Of a stretch of DNA of 64,000 nucleotides, positions 8,472 to 16,052 are shown piece after piece (positions within the stretch are counted from its first letter, which is position 1; each line of letters starts with the position of its first letter). The DNA is from an uncultured Blautia sp. Its GTDB lineage: Bacteria > Bacillota > Clostridia > Lachnospirales > Lachnospiraceae. Both the position numbers and the translations under genes were made by a program. The DNA lies in NCBI GenBank assembly GCA_934371915.1, contig CAKROE010000004.1, positions 1 through 64,000 on the forward strand, read 5' to 3'. The notes below the pieces were generated by a model. That model searched no databases, was not told the origin of the DNA, and saw only the letters and a list, made by a program, of their open reading frames with translations.

Positions 8472-8602
8472 GGCCGGCGAGGCCTTCCCGGTTATGGGGA
8501 AGCGGAACTGGTTGTGATAATAAGAGAGAGAAAGAAAAAAATATCTTATATGAAAATACAGGACACGCGGACTGGGAATATCTGCTTAACAAAAATATAC
8601 GA

Positions 8603-8800
8603 CTGTCTTGAAATAATATCCGCTCCGTTTACAGAACTCAGCAAGGTTTCCGTAAATTTCGTACATGCTAGCTGCGGTTGCGGAGCATCTGTCTGAGCGA
8701 CAGCGAGTTATGCGAAGCAACCGCTAATAAGCGCATGTACGAAATTCGGAAACGCAGCGTGTTCAGTAAACGTAGCGGATATTCATTTACAAACAGACAG
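8603..8800. repeat. ~200-bp imperfect palindrome
   Basis: A second type of large palindrome, unlike the one in the direct repeats. Paired arms include CTGTCT/AGACAG at the ends, AATATCCGCT/AGCGGATATT, CGTTTAC/GTAAACG, GGTTTCCG/CGGAAAC, AATTTCGTACATGC/GCATGTACGAAATT and GCGGTTGC/GCAACCGC, with a tip at CTGTC-TGAGC-GACAG. As RNA it would form one long hairpin on either strand. No open frame of note. The bases between 8472 and 8602 hold only short GC-rich hairpins. Confidence 0.85.
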
Positions 8801-8841
8801 TATGAATTTTTCAAGCACAAATTTCCATTTCTGCGTCCATA

Positions 8842-9147
8842 CTATTCCTGAGTATCTTTCTCTGCTTCTCTCATTTTCCTCATCAGCTCCGCCAGCTCGC
8901 TATATTTCCCTGTTACATAGCCGTAGTTCTGTGCCTTGTGCGGCAGCTGACAGTTCGTGCAGTCTTTAATTCCCTTCTCGGTCATTCTGAAATTCCCGCC
9001 ACATTTATCTCCCAGTGCATACAGCGGACAGTAACAGAACAGACAGTTAAAATTCTCCGGATCAGCTCCTGCATGACACGGAAAATATTCACATTCTTTA
9101 TTACTGAAAAAAGCATAATGTTTTCCTTCCCAATACGGTTTCTCCAT
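8842..9147 (-). CDS. Cysteine-rich small-domain protein (PF04071-like)
   Basis: A 101-residue protein with nine cysteines spread through it, in motifs such as NKECEYFPCH, FNCLFCYCPLY, DKCGGNF and KDCTNCQLPH, typical of the cysteine-rich small domain family, thought to bind metal. The start at 9147 has a GGGAGA site; an in-frame ATG 48 bases upstream lacks one. Function is not established. From memory, genes of this family are often placed with cobalamin genes; a cobalamin riboswitch reading the same way lies about 1.3 kb upstream, with unrelated sequence between. The C-terminus is a charged helix. Confidence 0.82.
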   Translation of the reverse strand: MEKPYWEGKHYAFFSNKECEYFPCHAGADPENFNCLFCYCPLYALGDKCGGNFRMTEKGIKDCTNCQLPHKAQNYGYVTGKYSELAELMRKMREAEKDTQE

Positions 9148-9250
9148 TTTGATTCTCCCTTTACATAAGCATTTCTGATCTATTTCGCTTGACACATTGC
9201 CCTTTAGTGTGCTAACCTACAAACAAAGGAAGCGGTTTTGTACCACTTGG

Positions 9251-9778
9251 CTATTCATTAGTCTTGAGTGGGTTACTCGCTTCTTTTTTAATATCCACAA
9301 CATCATACAAATACATCCTACCATTGGATGCCTGATTTATTATGAGGTTGGCTGAATATATATTATATAAGCCTGTTCTTTCCTTATTATCATATAACGG
9401 TACTGCAAATCTTGTTATATAGTAATACCATCCATTTTTCGCATCTTCTGAATGCTTTTGTTTATGATTTTCGCAAAACACTTTTTGAGATGCAATCTCT
9501 ATCATTTCTTTAATTCCCTGTGCCGCATTCGCCTTTGCCTTTGCTCTGGCACCTTTCATTCTCCGGGTATATCTGGAATTGCTATATTCATCCGGAAATT
9601 TATTTCCGATATAAACTCTGTCTTTAGTTTTAACAATTTCAATAAGTTCCCCAACATACCTCTGAAGATAACATTCTACCTCATTCCAATCGATATTCTG
9701 CTTATTATTAAATATAATTTTCGGCAAAACCACTACTTCATTTCCATAGTTATCTTTTATAATTTTAAGTTCTTTCAT
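9251..9778 (-). CDS. Hypothetical protein, possible phage-type Barnase/EndoU/ColicinE5-like domain
   Basis: A 175-residue protein without signal peptide or membrane segment. The middle has a basic stretch (SRYTRRMKGARAKAKANAAQ) and the second half has the pattern GWYYYITRFAVPLYD...YNIYSANLIIN...GRMYLYDVVDIKKE. This resembles a small domain that I recall from phage and conjugative-element proteins of Firmicutes (PBECR-type nuclease fold), but I cannot confirm it. Its AT-rich codon use differs from the surrounding genes and fits transfer. It stands alone between the cysteine-rich gene and a dispersed repeat. Confidence 0.6.
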   Translation of the reverse strand: MKELKIIKDNYGNEVVVLPKIIFNNKQNIDWNEVECYLQRYVGELIEIVKTKDRVYIGNKFPDEYSNSRYTRRMKGARAKAKANAAQGIKEMIEIASQKVFCENHKQKHSEDAKNGWYYYITRFAVPLYDNKERTGLYNIYSANLIINQASNGRMYLYDVVDIKKEASNPLKTNE

Positions 9779-9968
9779 TATACCTCTTTTATACTGTATA
9801 ATTTGCTTTCTGCATTAAACTTCTGAATTTCCCATTCATATATCCATACATTCTCTTAATTGCAAATTATCATCTTTTTCACTACAAGGCAATAAAAAAA
9901 CATCGTAAAATTCTCTCAAAATTCGACATATACGCTCATTTTATCAAAACCCCTTCACGAATTCCTAA

Positions 9969-10108
9969 GAACAAAGCGGACAAGTCCGCTTCAAACTCCC
10001 TGAATCCCTCAATCTTTGAGGGACTTGTTACGCTTTGCGCGCCAGATGCAGTCTGCTTCAGCAGACATGTTCCTCATGCATCTGGTCGCATCCTCGCGGA
10101 GCGTTTTT
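9969..10108. repeat. Dispersed ~140-bp repeat, copy A
   Basis: First of three copies (others 15900-16039 and 33667-33806). Order of hairpins: GCGGAC-AA-GTCCGC, CCCTCAA-TCT-TTGAGGG, then a larger stem CCAGATGCA...TGCATCTGG enclosing GTCTGC-TTCA-GCAGAC, ending in CTCGCGGAGCGTTTTT. Non-coding; multi-hairpin design suggests a mobile or RNA-level element. Confidence 0.85.
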
Positions 10109-10150
10109 ATGTAATAGGAACATTACGGAGTAATTTCCTATTACATAAAA
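10108..10150. terminator. AT-rich bidirectional hairpin following repeat copy A
   Basis: A nearly perfect hairpin: TTATGTAATAGGAA pairs with TTCCTATTACATAA, and the inside closes as ATTAC-GGA-GTAAT. T/A runs on both sides would work as a terminator both ways. Close relatives are at 33803-33849 and 45983-46027. Confidence 0.75.
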
Positions 10151-10179
10151 AAAATCCAGTCACGGCTCTGCCGAACTGG
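10147..10179 (-). terminator. Intrinsic terminator at the end of the riboswitch transcript
   Basis: Minus strand CCAGT-(CGGC-AGA-GCCG)-ACTGG followed by eight T. It ends the short transcript that starts at the cobalamin riboswitch. Confidence 0.75.
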
Positions 10180-10374
10180 TCATCTTCGAATCTTGTTATG
10201 AGGATTTGCGATACTGCTCCGGGGTAGACAATGAATCCGTTCATAATATGCGGAGGGAACGAATGCATCCGGAGTAGTACCGCCTGCCATTTAATCATAC
10301 CCCTAAAGGGTTCTGGTCTGTGGTGGCAAAACCACAAACACATAGGTATAATTCATACGAACAGGCGAATTCCA
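10180..10374 (-). other. Short transcribed remnant between riboswitch and terminator
   Basis: About 190 bases, bounded on one side by the riboswitch expression platform and on the other by a terminator. It holds only short reading frames. One of 36 codons (start at 10294 or nearby) follows an AGGGG site, and another frame of 78 codons runs into the repeat and is probably chance. I recognise no cobalamin transport or synthesis gene. The likely meaning is a deleted riboswitch-controlled gene. Confidence 0.45.
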
Positions 10375-10403
10375 TAAAAAAATGCCTGCTTCCAATCAGC
10401 AGA
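10375..10403 (-). terminator. Riboswitch expression-platform terminator
   Basis: Minus strand GTCTGC-TGATTGGAA-GCAGGC followed by A and seven T, 65 bases after the aptamer. Fits transcription termination controlled by the cobalamin riboswitch. Confidence 0.7.
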
Positions 10404-10467
10404 CAACACTTTGGGTTGCGGATACCCTAAGTTGGTTGTTACACTTTACACGGAAGTTTAACCTCGC

Positions 10468-10639
10468 CATACAAAGCAGGTTTCCTGACTTCAGGATCAT
10501 TGCTCCCTTTCCCCTTCTCATACTATGTACAATGGGATAATGAAAAGTCGCTCCTCTGTTACAGTGACCGGATCGCTCAGGACTTGCACCTGATTCCCTC
10601 TTCAGATTGCTACGCGGACAACAATCTGCACTTCATATG
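10468..10639 (-). ncRNA. Cobalamin riboswitch
   Basis: On the minus strand the conserved elements appear in order: GGGAATCAGGTGCAAGTCC, CGGTCACTGT, GGGAGC, and AAGTCAGGAAACCTGC, which is the B12-box region. A closing stem can be drawn between CATATGAAG (10631-10639) and CTTTGTATG (10468-10476). Order and spacing match class I cobalamin riboswitches. A terminator follows, so binding of cobalamin would stop transcription. No intact gene lies directly downstream; the next minus-strand gene of note is the cysteine-rich protein at 8842-9147. Confidence 0.9.
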
Positions 10640-10937
10640 TTCAATATGGAATTATACTGACATCATAATAACACTGCCTCTTTCACATGTCAACCATTTT
10701 CAGTATATTTGTCAATTTTTTATCAAATACCCGGAGACTCTTTCCACACTTCACGGAAACTGGTATTTTTTCAATCCTTTCTGCCTTTTTTCTTTTCCTG
10801 AATCTGCCTGTCGCAACTGACTCTGACTTGCTTTTTATTCCTGTCTCCCCTATACTTAATTCAAGAATGTCTCGGATGATGATTTATCCGACAAAACTAA
10901 AAAAGTAAAAGCTCACTTTGTTTTCAGGAGGTTTTTT

Positions 10938-11801
10938 ATGATACAGGATATCGCGCCACATACATATCACAATGAATACAAACCGGTTCCGCCGGATGCC
11001 GACAGCACCATTCTTGTCTACGATGGAAGAAGTGTGCTTCTCTCTCAGTCGAATGGAGATTCCGAAAATCCGGATGACCCGTTCCATCTTCCGCACTTCG
11101 CCGAACTTGACGGAAAGCTCCCGGATCTTTACAGCAACTATATCTATCTTTTCTCAATTGATAAGGAACGTTTTTATCTGATTCCGGATCTCGACACCGC
11201 CCTGCTGCCCGGTTATACATTTTACGATGTACGTATTCTCCGTGGCGCAGAGCCAAAGTATCTGGCATTCGCTGCCATCACCGGTTACCAGCTCTTTTTC
11301 TGGTACAAAAACCGGCGCTTCTGCGGCTGCTGCGGAAAACCAATGAAGCACGATACGAAAGAACGTATGATGTACTGTCCTTCCTGCGGACGCCAGGAAT
11401 ATCCGGTTCTGATGCCGGCTGTGATCGTTGGCATCACCAACGGTGACAAAATCATTTGTTCCAAATATGAAGGCAGGAGCTTTAAACAATATGCTCTGAT
11501 CGCCGGTTTCGCAGAAATCGGCGAAACAATCGAAGAAACTGTCCATCGCGAGGTCATGGAGGAGGTTGGTCTGAAAGTCAAAAATCTCCGCTATTATAAA
11601 AGCCAGCCATGGTCCTTCTCCGGCACTCTGCTCTTTGGATTTTTCTGCGATGTAGACGGTGATGATACGTTGACCGTAGATCGCGAAGAGCTTTCCATGG
11701 CAGAATGGTTCGAACGTGACAAAATCATCGGACAGGATAACGACAGCAGCCTTACTAACGAAATGATGATGGTCTTCGCCGCCGGCAAAGAACCAAAATA
11801 A
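10938..11801 (+). CDS. nudC: NADH pyrophosphatase / RNA de-NADding Nudix hydrolase
   Basis: Cleaves NADH or NAD-capped RNA 5' ends to give NMN and AMP products. The four-cysteine zinc ribbon (CGCCGKPM ... CPSCGRQ) is at about residues 131-152; the Nudix box GFAEIGETIEETVHREVMEE with its REVMEE core follows; and the SQPWSF motif after the box is the NudC signature. Length 287 is slightly above the E. coli protein. ATG follows AGGAGG by 6 bases. It is a single gene, divergent from the cobalamin riboswitch. Confidence 0.94.
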   Translation: MIQDIAPHTYHNEYKPVPPDADSTILVYDGRSVLLSQSNGDSENPDDPFHLPHFAELDGKLPDLYSNYIYLFSIDKERFYLIPDLDTALLPGYTFYDVRILRGAEPKYLAFAAITGYQLFFWYKNRRFCGCCGKPMKHDTKERMMYCPSCGRQEYPVLMPAVIVGITNGDKIICSKYEGRSFKQYALIAGFAEIGETIEETVHREVMEEVGLKVKNLRYYKSQPWSFSGTLLFGFFCDVDGDDTLTVDREELSMAEWFERDKIIGQDNDSSLTNEMMMVFAAGKEPK

Positions 11802-11920
11802 AACAAAATCCGGCAGCTTTCACAGCCCACTCTTTTTTGTATATAATTGCACAAATATCTGGTCTTTTTTATCAAATTTCGGTATAATAAATACAATTAT
11901 CATTCTGTTGGAGTATTATC

Positions 11921-13822
11921 ATGAAAAAAATTGCATTTATCACAAATGGCCAGGCCCGATACCTGACCCATGAATGGCTTCATGGATATCGACGCTATAT
12001 CTCTGACCATCATTCTGATATAGATTTATATATTTTTCACTGTTTTGGAAATTTCAGCCAGGATCAAAGCTATAATATCGGAGAACATAACATTTTTCGA
12101 CTTCCCCGCCTGTCAGACTTCGATGGGATTCTTCTGGATCTTGCTCTTATTTCCGATCATGAACTTAAGGAAGAAATCATAATCCGTGCCCGAAGAACCT
12201 CGGTCCCTGTCATTTCTCTTCTGGCTAAAGTACCGGATCTTTATTTCTCCGGAATTGACAACTACCATGCAACCTGCTCTCTGATGGAACATCTGATTAC
12301 CGAACATGGCTGTACAAAGCTCAATTATGTCGGCGGAATCATCGGAAATTATGAAAATCGGCAGCGTTTTCTTGCCTACAGGGATACTCTCAGAAAACAT
12401 GGAATCCCTTTCGATCCAAACCGCATATATGAACATAATTACGAAGTCGAGACAGGTCTCAGAGCTTTTGCTGCATTTCAGGACAAAGAGCTTCTTCCTG
12501 ATGCTTTTGTGTGTGCCAACGATAACATTGCTGCCGGCGTCTGTCTTGCGGCACAGGAAGCAGGATTTTCTGTTCCGGACAACTTTCTTGTAACCGGATT
12601 TGACAATACCACAAGGGCTATAAACTTTTATCCGCCTATCACGACTGTTGAATTTTCCAAAGCACATATTATGTATAATGCACTGGGGCTTCTTGCTGAT
12701 ATCTGGAATGGCACCGGTAAATCTTCGCAGGTTTTTTCACCTACCCGTTGCATATACCGTGAAAGCAGTGGGTGTACCTCCCTCTTTCCTGCTGATCCCG
12801 GAAAATATGTTTCCAGTCAGATTATGGCAGAAGTCCGTCAGGGAAATATGCTCAACTGGATGATGGAACTGGATCGTTTCCTTCTTGACTGCAACAGTTT
12901 CACCGAGCTGGCAGACCATCTGCATACATGGCTCACCAGGCATGAATGCGGAAGCCTGTATCTGCTCATGAATCCGGATATCTTTATGCTCGAAAATGTG
13001 GACAGTCTCCCTGAAGTTCCGGATGACATCTATAAAAGTATCGGCTACCCCGACCGCATGACTGTCGTTTATCCACATACATCTGCCGGTGAAGCGGTTC
13101 AGATAGATTTATCAAAAGGAGAACTTCTTCCCGATGCGGACAATTCGGAAACTGCACATATTTACCTTTTTGCCCCTGTGCATTTCCGTGAACGTGAAAT
13201 AGGTTATCTGATTCTCGAAAACTGTGATTATCTGACAGAGCATCAGTTTCTTTTTGAGACACTGAACACCTTTGCAACTGCCATAGAAGCACTCTACGGA
13301 AAGCTGATTCTGAGAAAAAAGACGAAGCAGCTGTCACAGCTTTATATTCACGATTCGCTTACCGGACTTTATAACCGTATGGCTTACGAAAAATTAGCAC
13401 TTCCATTGTTTCAGAAATGCATGGATGAATCCCGTTCTGTCGGAATCCTGTTTATTGATGCCGATCATCTGAAATATATTAATGATAATTTCGGACACGA
13501 TATGGGAAATCTTGCTATCAGCAATATTGCTTCTGTCATCCAGAGCCATTGTCCGCTCAATGCAATTGCCATGCGTTATGGAGGCGATGAATTTGTATGC
13601 GTCATTCCCGGCACAGACCAGGAACAGCTCGTGTTATTAGAACAACAGATTACTGATTCACTGTCTGTCCTGTCGGAGAATAATCTTTTCGCTTTTCCGA
13701 TTGAAGCAAGTATTGGCTTTGTTATCGCAGACAATCCTGAATTATCACTTAACGACTATATCAATTTTGCCGACGAAAAAATGTACGCATCCAAAAAAGC
13801 ACGCAGAGCAACGCGTAAATAA
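11921..13822 (+). CDS. LacI-type ligand-binding domain / GGDEF diguanylate cyclase fusion, first of two
   Basis: A 633-residue soluble protein. Residues 1-285 resemble the sugar-binding half of LacI-family regulators (for example DAFVCANDNIAAGVCLAA and the VTGFDNT strand-turn) but there is no DNA-binding HTH before it. Residues about 300-465 look GAF-like. Residues 473-633 are a GGDEF domain with FIDADHLKYIND and the active-site RYGGDEF. The RxxD product-inhibition site normally five residues before it is absent. No signal peptide or membrane segment is seen, so it should sense a cytoplasmic ligand and make cyclic di-GMP (or a related dinucleotide). The next gene is a close paralogue. Ligand unknown; the sugar operon nearby is a candidate source. 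Confidence 0.88.
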   Translation: MKKIAFITNGQARYLTHEWLHGYRRYISDHHSDIDLYIFHCFGNFSQDQSYNIGEHNIFRLPRLSDFDGILLDLALISDHELKEEIIIRARRTSVPVISLLAKVPDLYFSGIDNYHATCSLMEHLITEHGCTKLNYVGGIIGNYENRQRFLAYRDTLRKHGIPFDPNRIYEHNYEVETGLRAFAAFQDKELLPDAFVCANDNIAAGVCLAAQEAGFSVPDNFLVTGFDNTTRAINFYPPITTVEFSKAHIMYNALGLLADIWNGTGKSSQVFSPTRCIYRESSGCTSLFPADPGKYVSSQIMAEVRQGNMLNWMMELDRFLLDCNSFTELADHLHTWLTRHECGSLYLLMNPDIFMLENVDSLPEVPDDIYKSIGYPDRMTVVYPHTSAGEAVQIDLSKGELLPDADNSETAHIYLFAPVHFREREIGYLILENCDYLTEHQFLFETLNTFATAIEALYGKLILRKKTKQLSQLYIHDSLTGLYNRMAYEKLALPLFQKCMDESRSVGILFIDADHLKYINDNFGHDMGNLAISNIASVIQSHCPLNAIAMRYGGDEFVCVIPGTDQEQLVLLEQQITDSLSVLSENNLFAFPIEASIGFVIADNPELSLNDYINFADEKMYASKKARRATRK

Positions 13823-13861
13823 GCAGATATAAAGTACACTTTTTATCAGAGGGGTTTTATA

Positions 13862-15760
13862 ATGAAAAAAATAGCTTTTATCACGGATGGCTGGGAGCGT
13901 TATGTCACCTATGCCTGGATTGAGGGATACCGCCGCTACACGGCAGAGCATCCGCTTACTGCTGACCTGTATGTATTTCACAGCTTTGGCAACTTCAGCC
14001 AAGACCAGAATTTCAATACAGGCGAATGTAATATCATCCAGCTTCCCGATCTTTCTACTTTTGACGGGATCATTCTGGATCTTGCAAACATTCTAAATAT
14101 TTCTGTTAAAGAAAAAATTGTCGAACTTGCTGCAAAAGCTTCTGTACCTGTTGTTTCTCTTATGGAAAAGATTCCCGGAATGTATTTTTCCGGTATCGAC
14201 AATCAGAGCGCTGTCCGCACACTGGTCGAGCATCTGATCACCAGACATCACTGCCGGACAATCAACTATATACACGGTCCGGAATCAAGCTATGAGGATC
14301 AGCAGCGTTTTCTTGCTTACAGGGATACTCTCCTGAGTTATAAAATTCCTTTTGAGCCGGGACGTGTAACAGGTCAGAATTACGAAATCGAAACCGGCAT
14401 TCATGCTTTTTATGAATTCAGGGACAAAGATCTGCTCCCTGATGCTTTTGTATGCGCCAATGATAATATTGCTGTAGGTGTCTGTCTGGCAGCCGAAGAA
14501 TCCGGATACAAAATTCCTGATGATTTTCTCATAACAGGATTTGACAACGAAAACAAAGCATCTTTCTTTAATCCACGTATAACAACTGTCGGTTTTTCCA
14601 AAGCAGAAGTTATGTATAATGCCCTGAAACTTTTTCATGATATATGGAATGACATAGATGTTTCCGATCATATTTATGCCCCTGTCACACATGTATTTCA
14701 GGAAAGCTGTCACTGTACTCCTGTCAATCCGGCTGATCGCGGTCAGTATGTTGCAAATAGCATTATGTCTGAAGTACACCAGAGTGATATGCAGAACTGG
14801 ATGATGGAGCTTGACCGTTATCTGCTTGACTGTACCAGTTTCACCGAACTCGCAGAGCATTTGCATACCTGGCTTTCCACCCATGGCTGCGGAAACCTGT
14901 CTCTGCTTATGAATCCGGATATTTTTCTTCTGGAAAAAATCGATGCACTTGCTGAAATTCCGGATGATCTGTATCTGGATTTCGGATATCCAAAGCAGAT
15001 GACTGTCGTTTATCCATGTACCGGAAATGAAGCAGGCGAACTGAATCTTTCCACAGGGAAACTGCTTCCGGAAGTCTCCGGGTCCGGCATCCCAAATGTA
15101 TATTTCTTCGCTCCGGTTCATTTCCGCGAACGTGAGATTGGCTATCTGGTTCTCGAAAACTGCGATTATCTTCTTACGCATCAGTTTCTTTTTGAGACAC
15201 TGAACACCTTCCGCACTTCCATCGAAGCGCTTTACGGAAAACTGATCCTCCGAAAGAAAAACAGGCAGCTTTCTCAGCTTTACATCCACGATTCCCTTAC
15301 AGGGCTTTATAATCGTATGGCATATGAAAAGCTGGCGCTGCCTGTATTTAATCAGTATATGAAAAATAAAAAACCTGTCGGGATCATGTTTATTGATGCC
15401 GACCATCTGAAATATATCAACGACACTTTCGGACATGATATGGGAAATCTTGCAATCAGCAGCATCGCATCTGTCATCCGGCAGCACTGCCCTGCCAATT
15501 CTGTCTCCATGCGCTATGGCGGAGATGAATTTGTATGTGTGATACCGGACTACGATCAGACACAGCTGCAAAAGCTTAAACAAAATCTCCTTGATTCCCT
15601 CGCCACGCTTTCCAGGAACAGCCGTATGGCATTCCCTATCGAGGCAAGCATCGGATTTGTGGTTGCAGATGATTCTGTCTTCTCACTCAATGACTACATA
15701 AATCTTGCTGATGAAAAAATGTATGCCGAGAAAAAAGAACGCAAAGCAACTCGTCAATAA
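13862..15760 (+). CDS. LacI-type ligand-binding domain / GGDEF diguanylate cyclase fusion, second of two
   Basis: Tandem paralogue of the preceding gene, 39 bases downstream and collinear along its whole length (632 residues); the GGDEF halves are much more alike than the binding halves. The binding domain begins MKKIAFITDGWERYVT and contains DAFVCANDNIAVGVCLAA; the cyclase has FIDADHLKYIND and RYGGDEF. It too lacks the RxxD inhibition site, the position reading CPANSVSMRYGGDEF. GHDMGN replaces the usual GHxxGD in both. The differences in the binding half suggest distinct ligands. No c-di-GMP phosphodiesterase or PilZ protein is seen in the window. Confidence 0.88.
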   Translation: MKKIAFITDGWERYVTYAWIEGYRRYTAEHPLTADLYVFHSFGNFSQDQNFNTGECNIIQLPDLSTFDGIILDLANILNISVKEKIVELAAKASVPVVSLMEKIPGMYFSGIDNQSAVRTLVEHLITRHHCRTINYIHGPESSYEDQQRFLAYRDTLLSYKIPFEPGRVTGQNYEIETGIHAFYEFRDKDLLPDAFVCANDNIAVGVCLAAEESGYKIPDDFLITGFDNENKASFFNPRITTVGFSKAEVMYNALKLFHDIWNDIDVSDHIYAPVTHVFQESCHCTPVNPADRGQYVANSIMSEVHQSDMQNWMMELDRYLLDCTSFTELAEHLHTWLSTHGCGNLSLLMNPDIFLLEKIDALAEIPDDLYLDFGYPKQMTVVYPCTGNEAGELNLSTGKLLPEVSGSGIPNVYFFAPVHFREREIGYLVLENCDYLLTHQFLFETLNTFRTSIEALYGKLILRKKNRQLSQLYIHDSLTGLYNRMAYEKLALPVFNQYMKNKKPVGIMFIDADHLKYINDTFGHDMGNLAISSIASVIRQHCPANSVSMRYGGDEFVCVIPDYDQTQLQKLKQNLLDSLATLSRNSRMAFPIEASIGFVVADDSVFSLNDYINLADEKMYAEKKERKATRQ

Positions 15761-15899
15761 CTTAGAGAAGTTTTTTATTATGATACCATATATCACCAGC
15801 GTCCGAAAAGAAAAGTTATATTCTTCGTGGCCTTATAGACCACGAAGACATCCACTCTGATTACCTTCGGGACAATCTTTCCAAATGGAATATTGATGA

Positions 15900-16039
15900 G
15901 AACAAAGTGGACAAGTCCGCTTTAAACTTCCTGAATTCCTCAATCTTTGAGGGACTTGTTACGCTTTGCGCGCCAGATGCAGTCTGCTTCAGCAGACATG
16001 TTCCTCATGCATCTGGTCGCATCCTCGCGGAGCGTTTTT
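15900..16039. repeat. Dispersed ~140-bp repeat, copy B
   Basis: Closely matches copy A from GAACAAAG to GCGGAGCGTTTTT, with a few changes in the first hairpin (GTGGAC against GTCCGC). It stops 14 bases short of the GH32 stop codon. Between the second cyclase gene and this repeat (15761-15899) there is a perfect hairpin CTTCGTGG...CCACGAAG and a short stretch that may be a gene remnant. Confidence 0.85.
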
Positions 16040-16052
16040 GTATTTAAAAAAT

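Noticed and set aside
8180-8611. 143-codon frame across the second direct repeat (and the shorter one at 6342-6590)
   Set aside because: The frame runs through the palindrome, shows no protein-like pattern and is cut differently in the two copies.
10107-10343. 78-codon frame downstream of the riboswitch
   Set aside because: It crosses the terminator stem and the AT-rich hairpin; no family resemblance. Kept only as a remnant region.
10500-10820. Open frame over the cobalamin riboswitch on the plus strand
   Set aside because: It is the complement of the aptamer, so the frame is incidental.
11842-11888. TATAAT boxes ahead of the first cyclase gene
   Set aside because: Neither has a credible -35 at 16-18 bases, so no promoter is called.
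15761-16052. Group II intron or retron in the repeat-bearing gap
   Set aside because: No reverse transcriptase and the region is under 300 bases.
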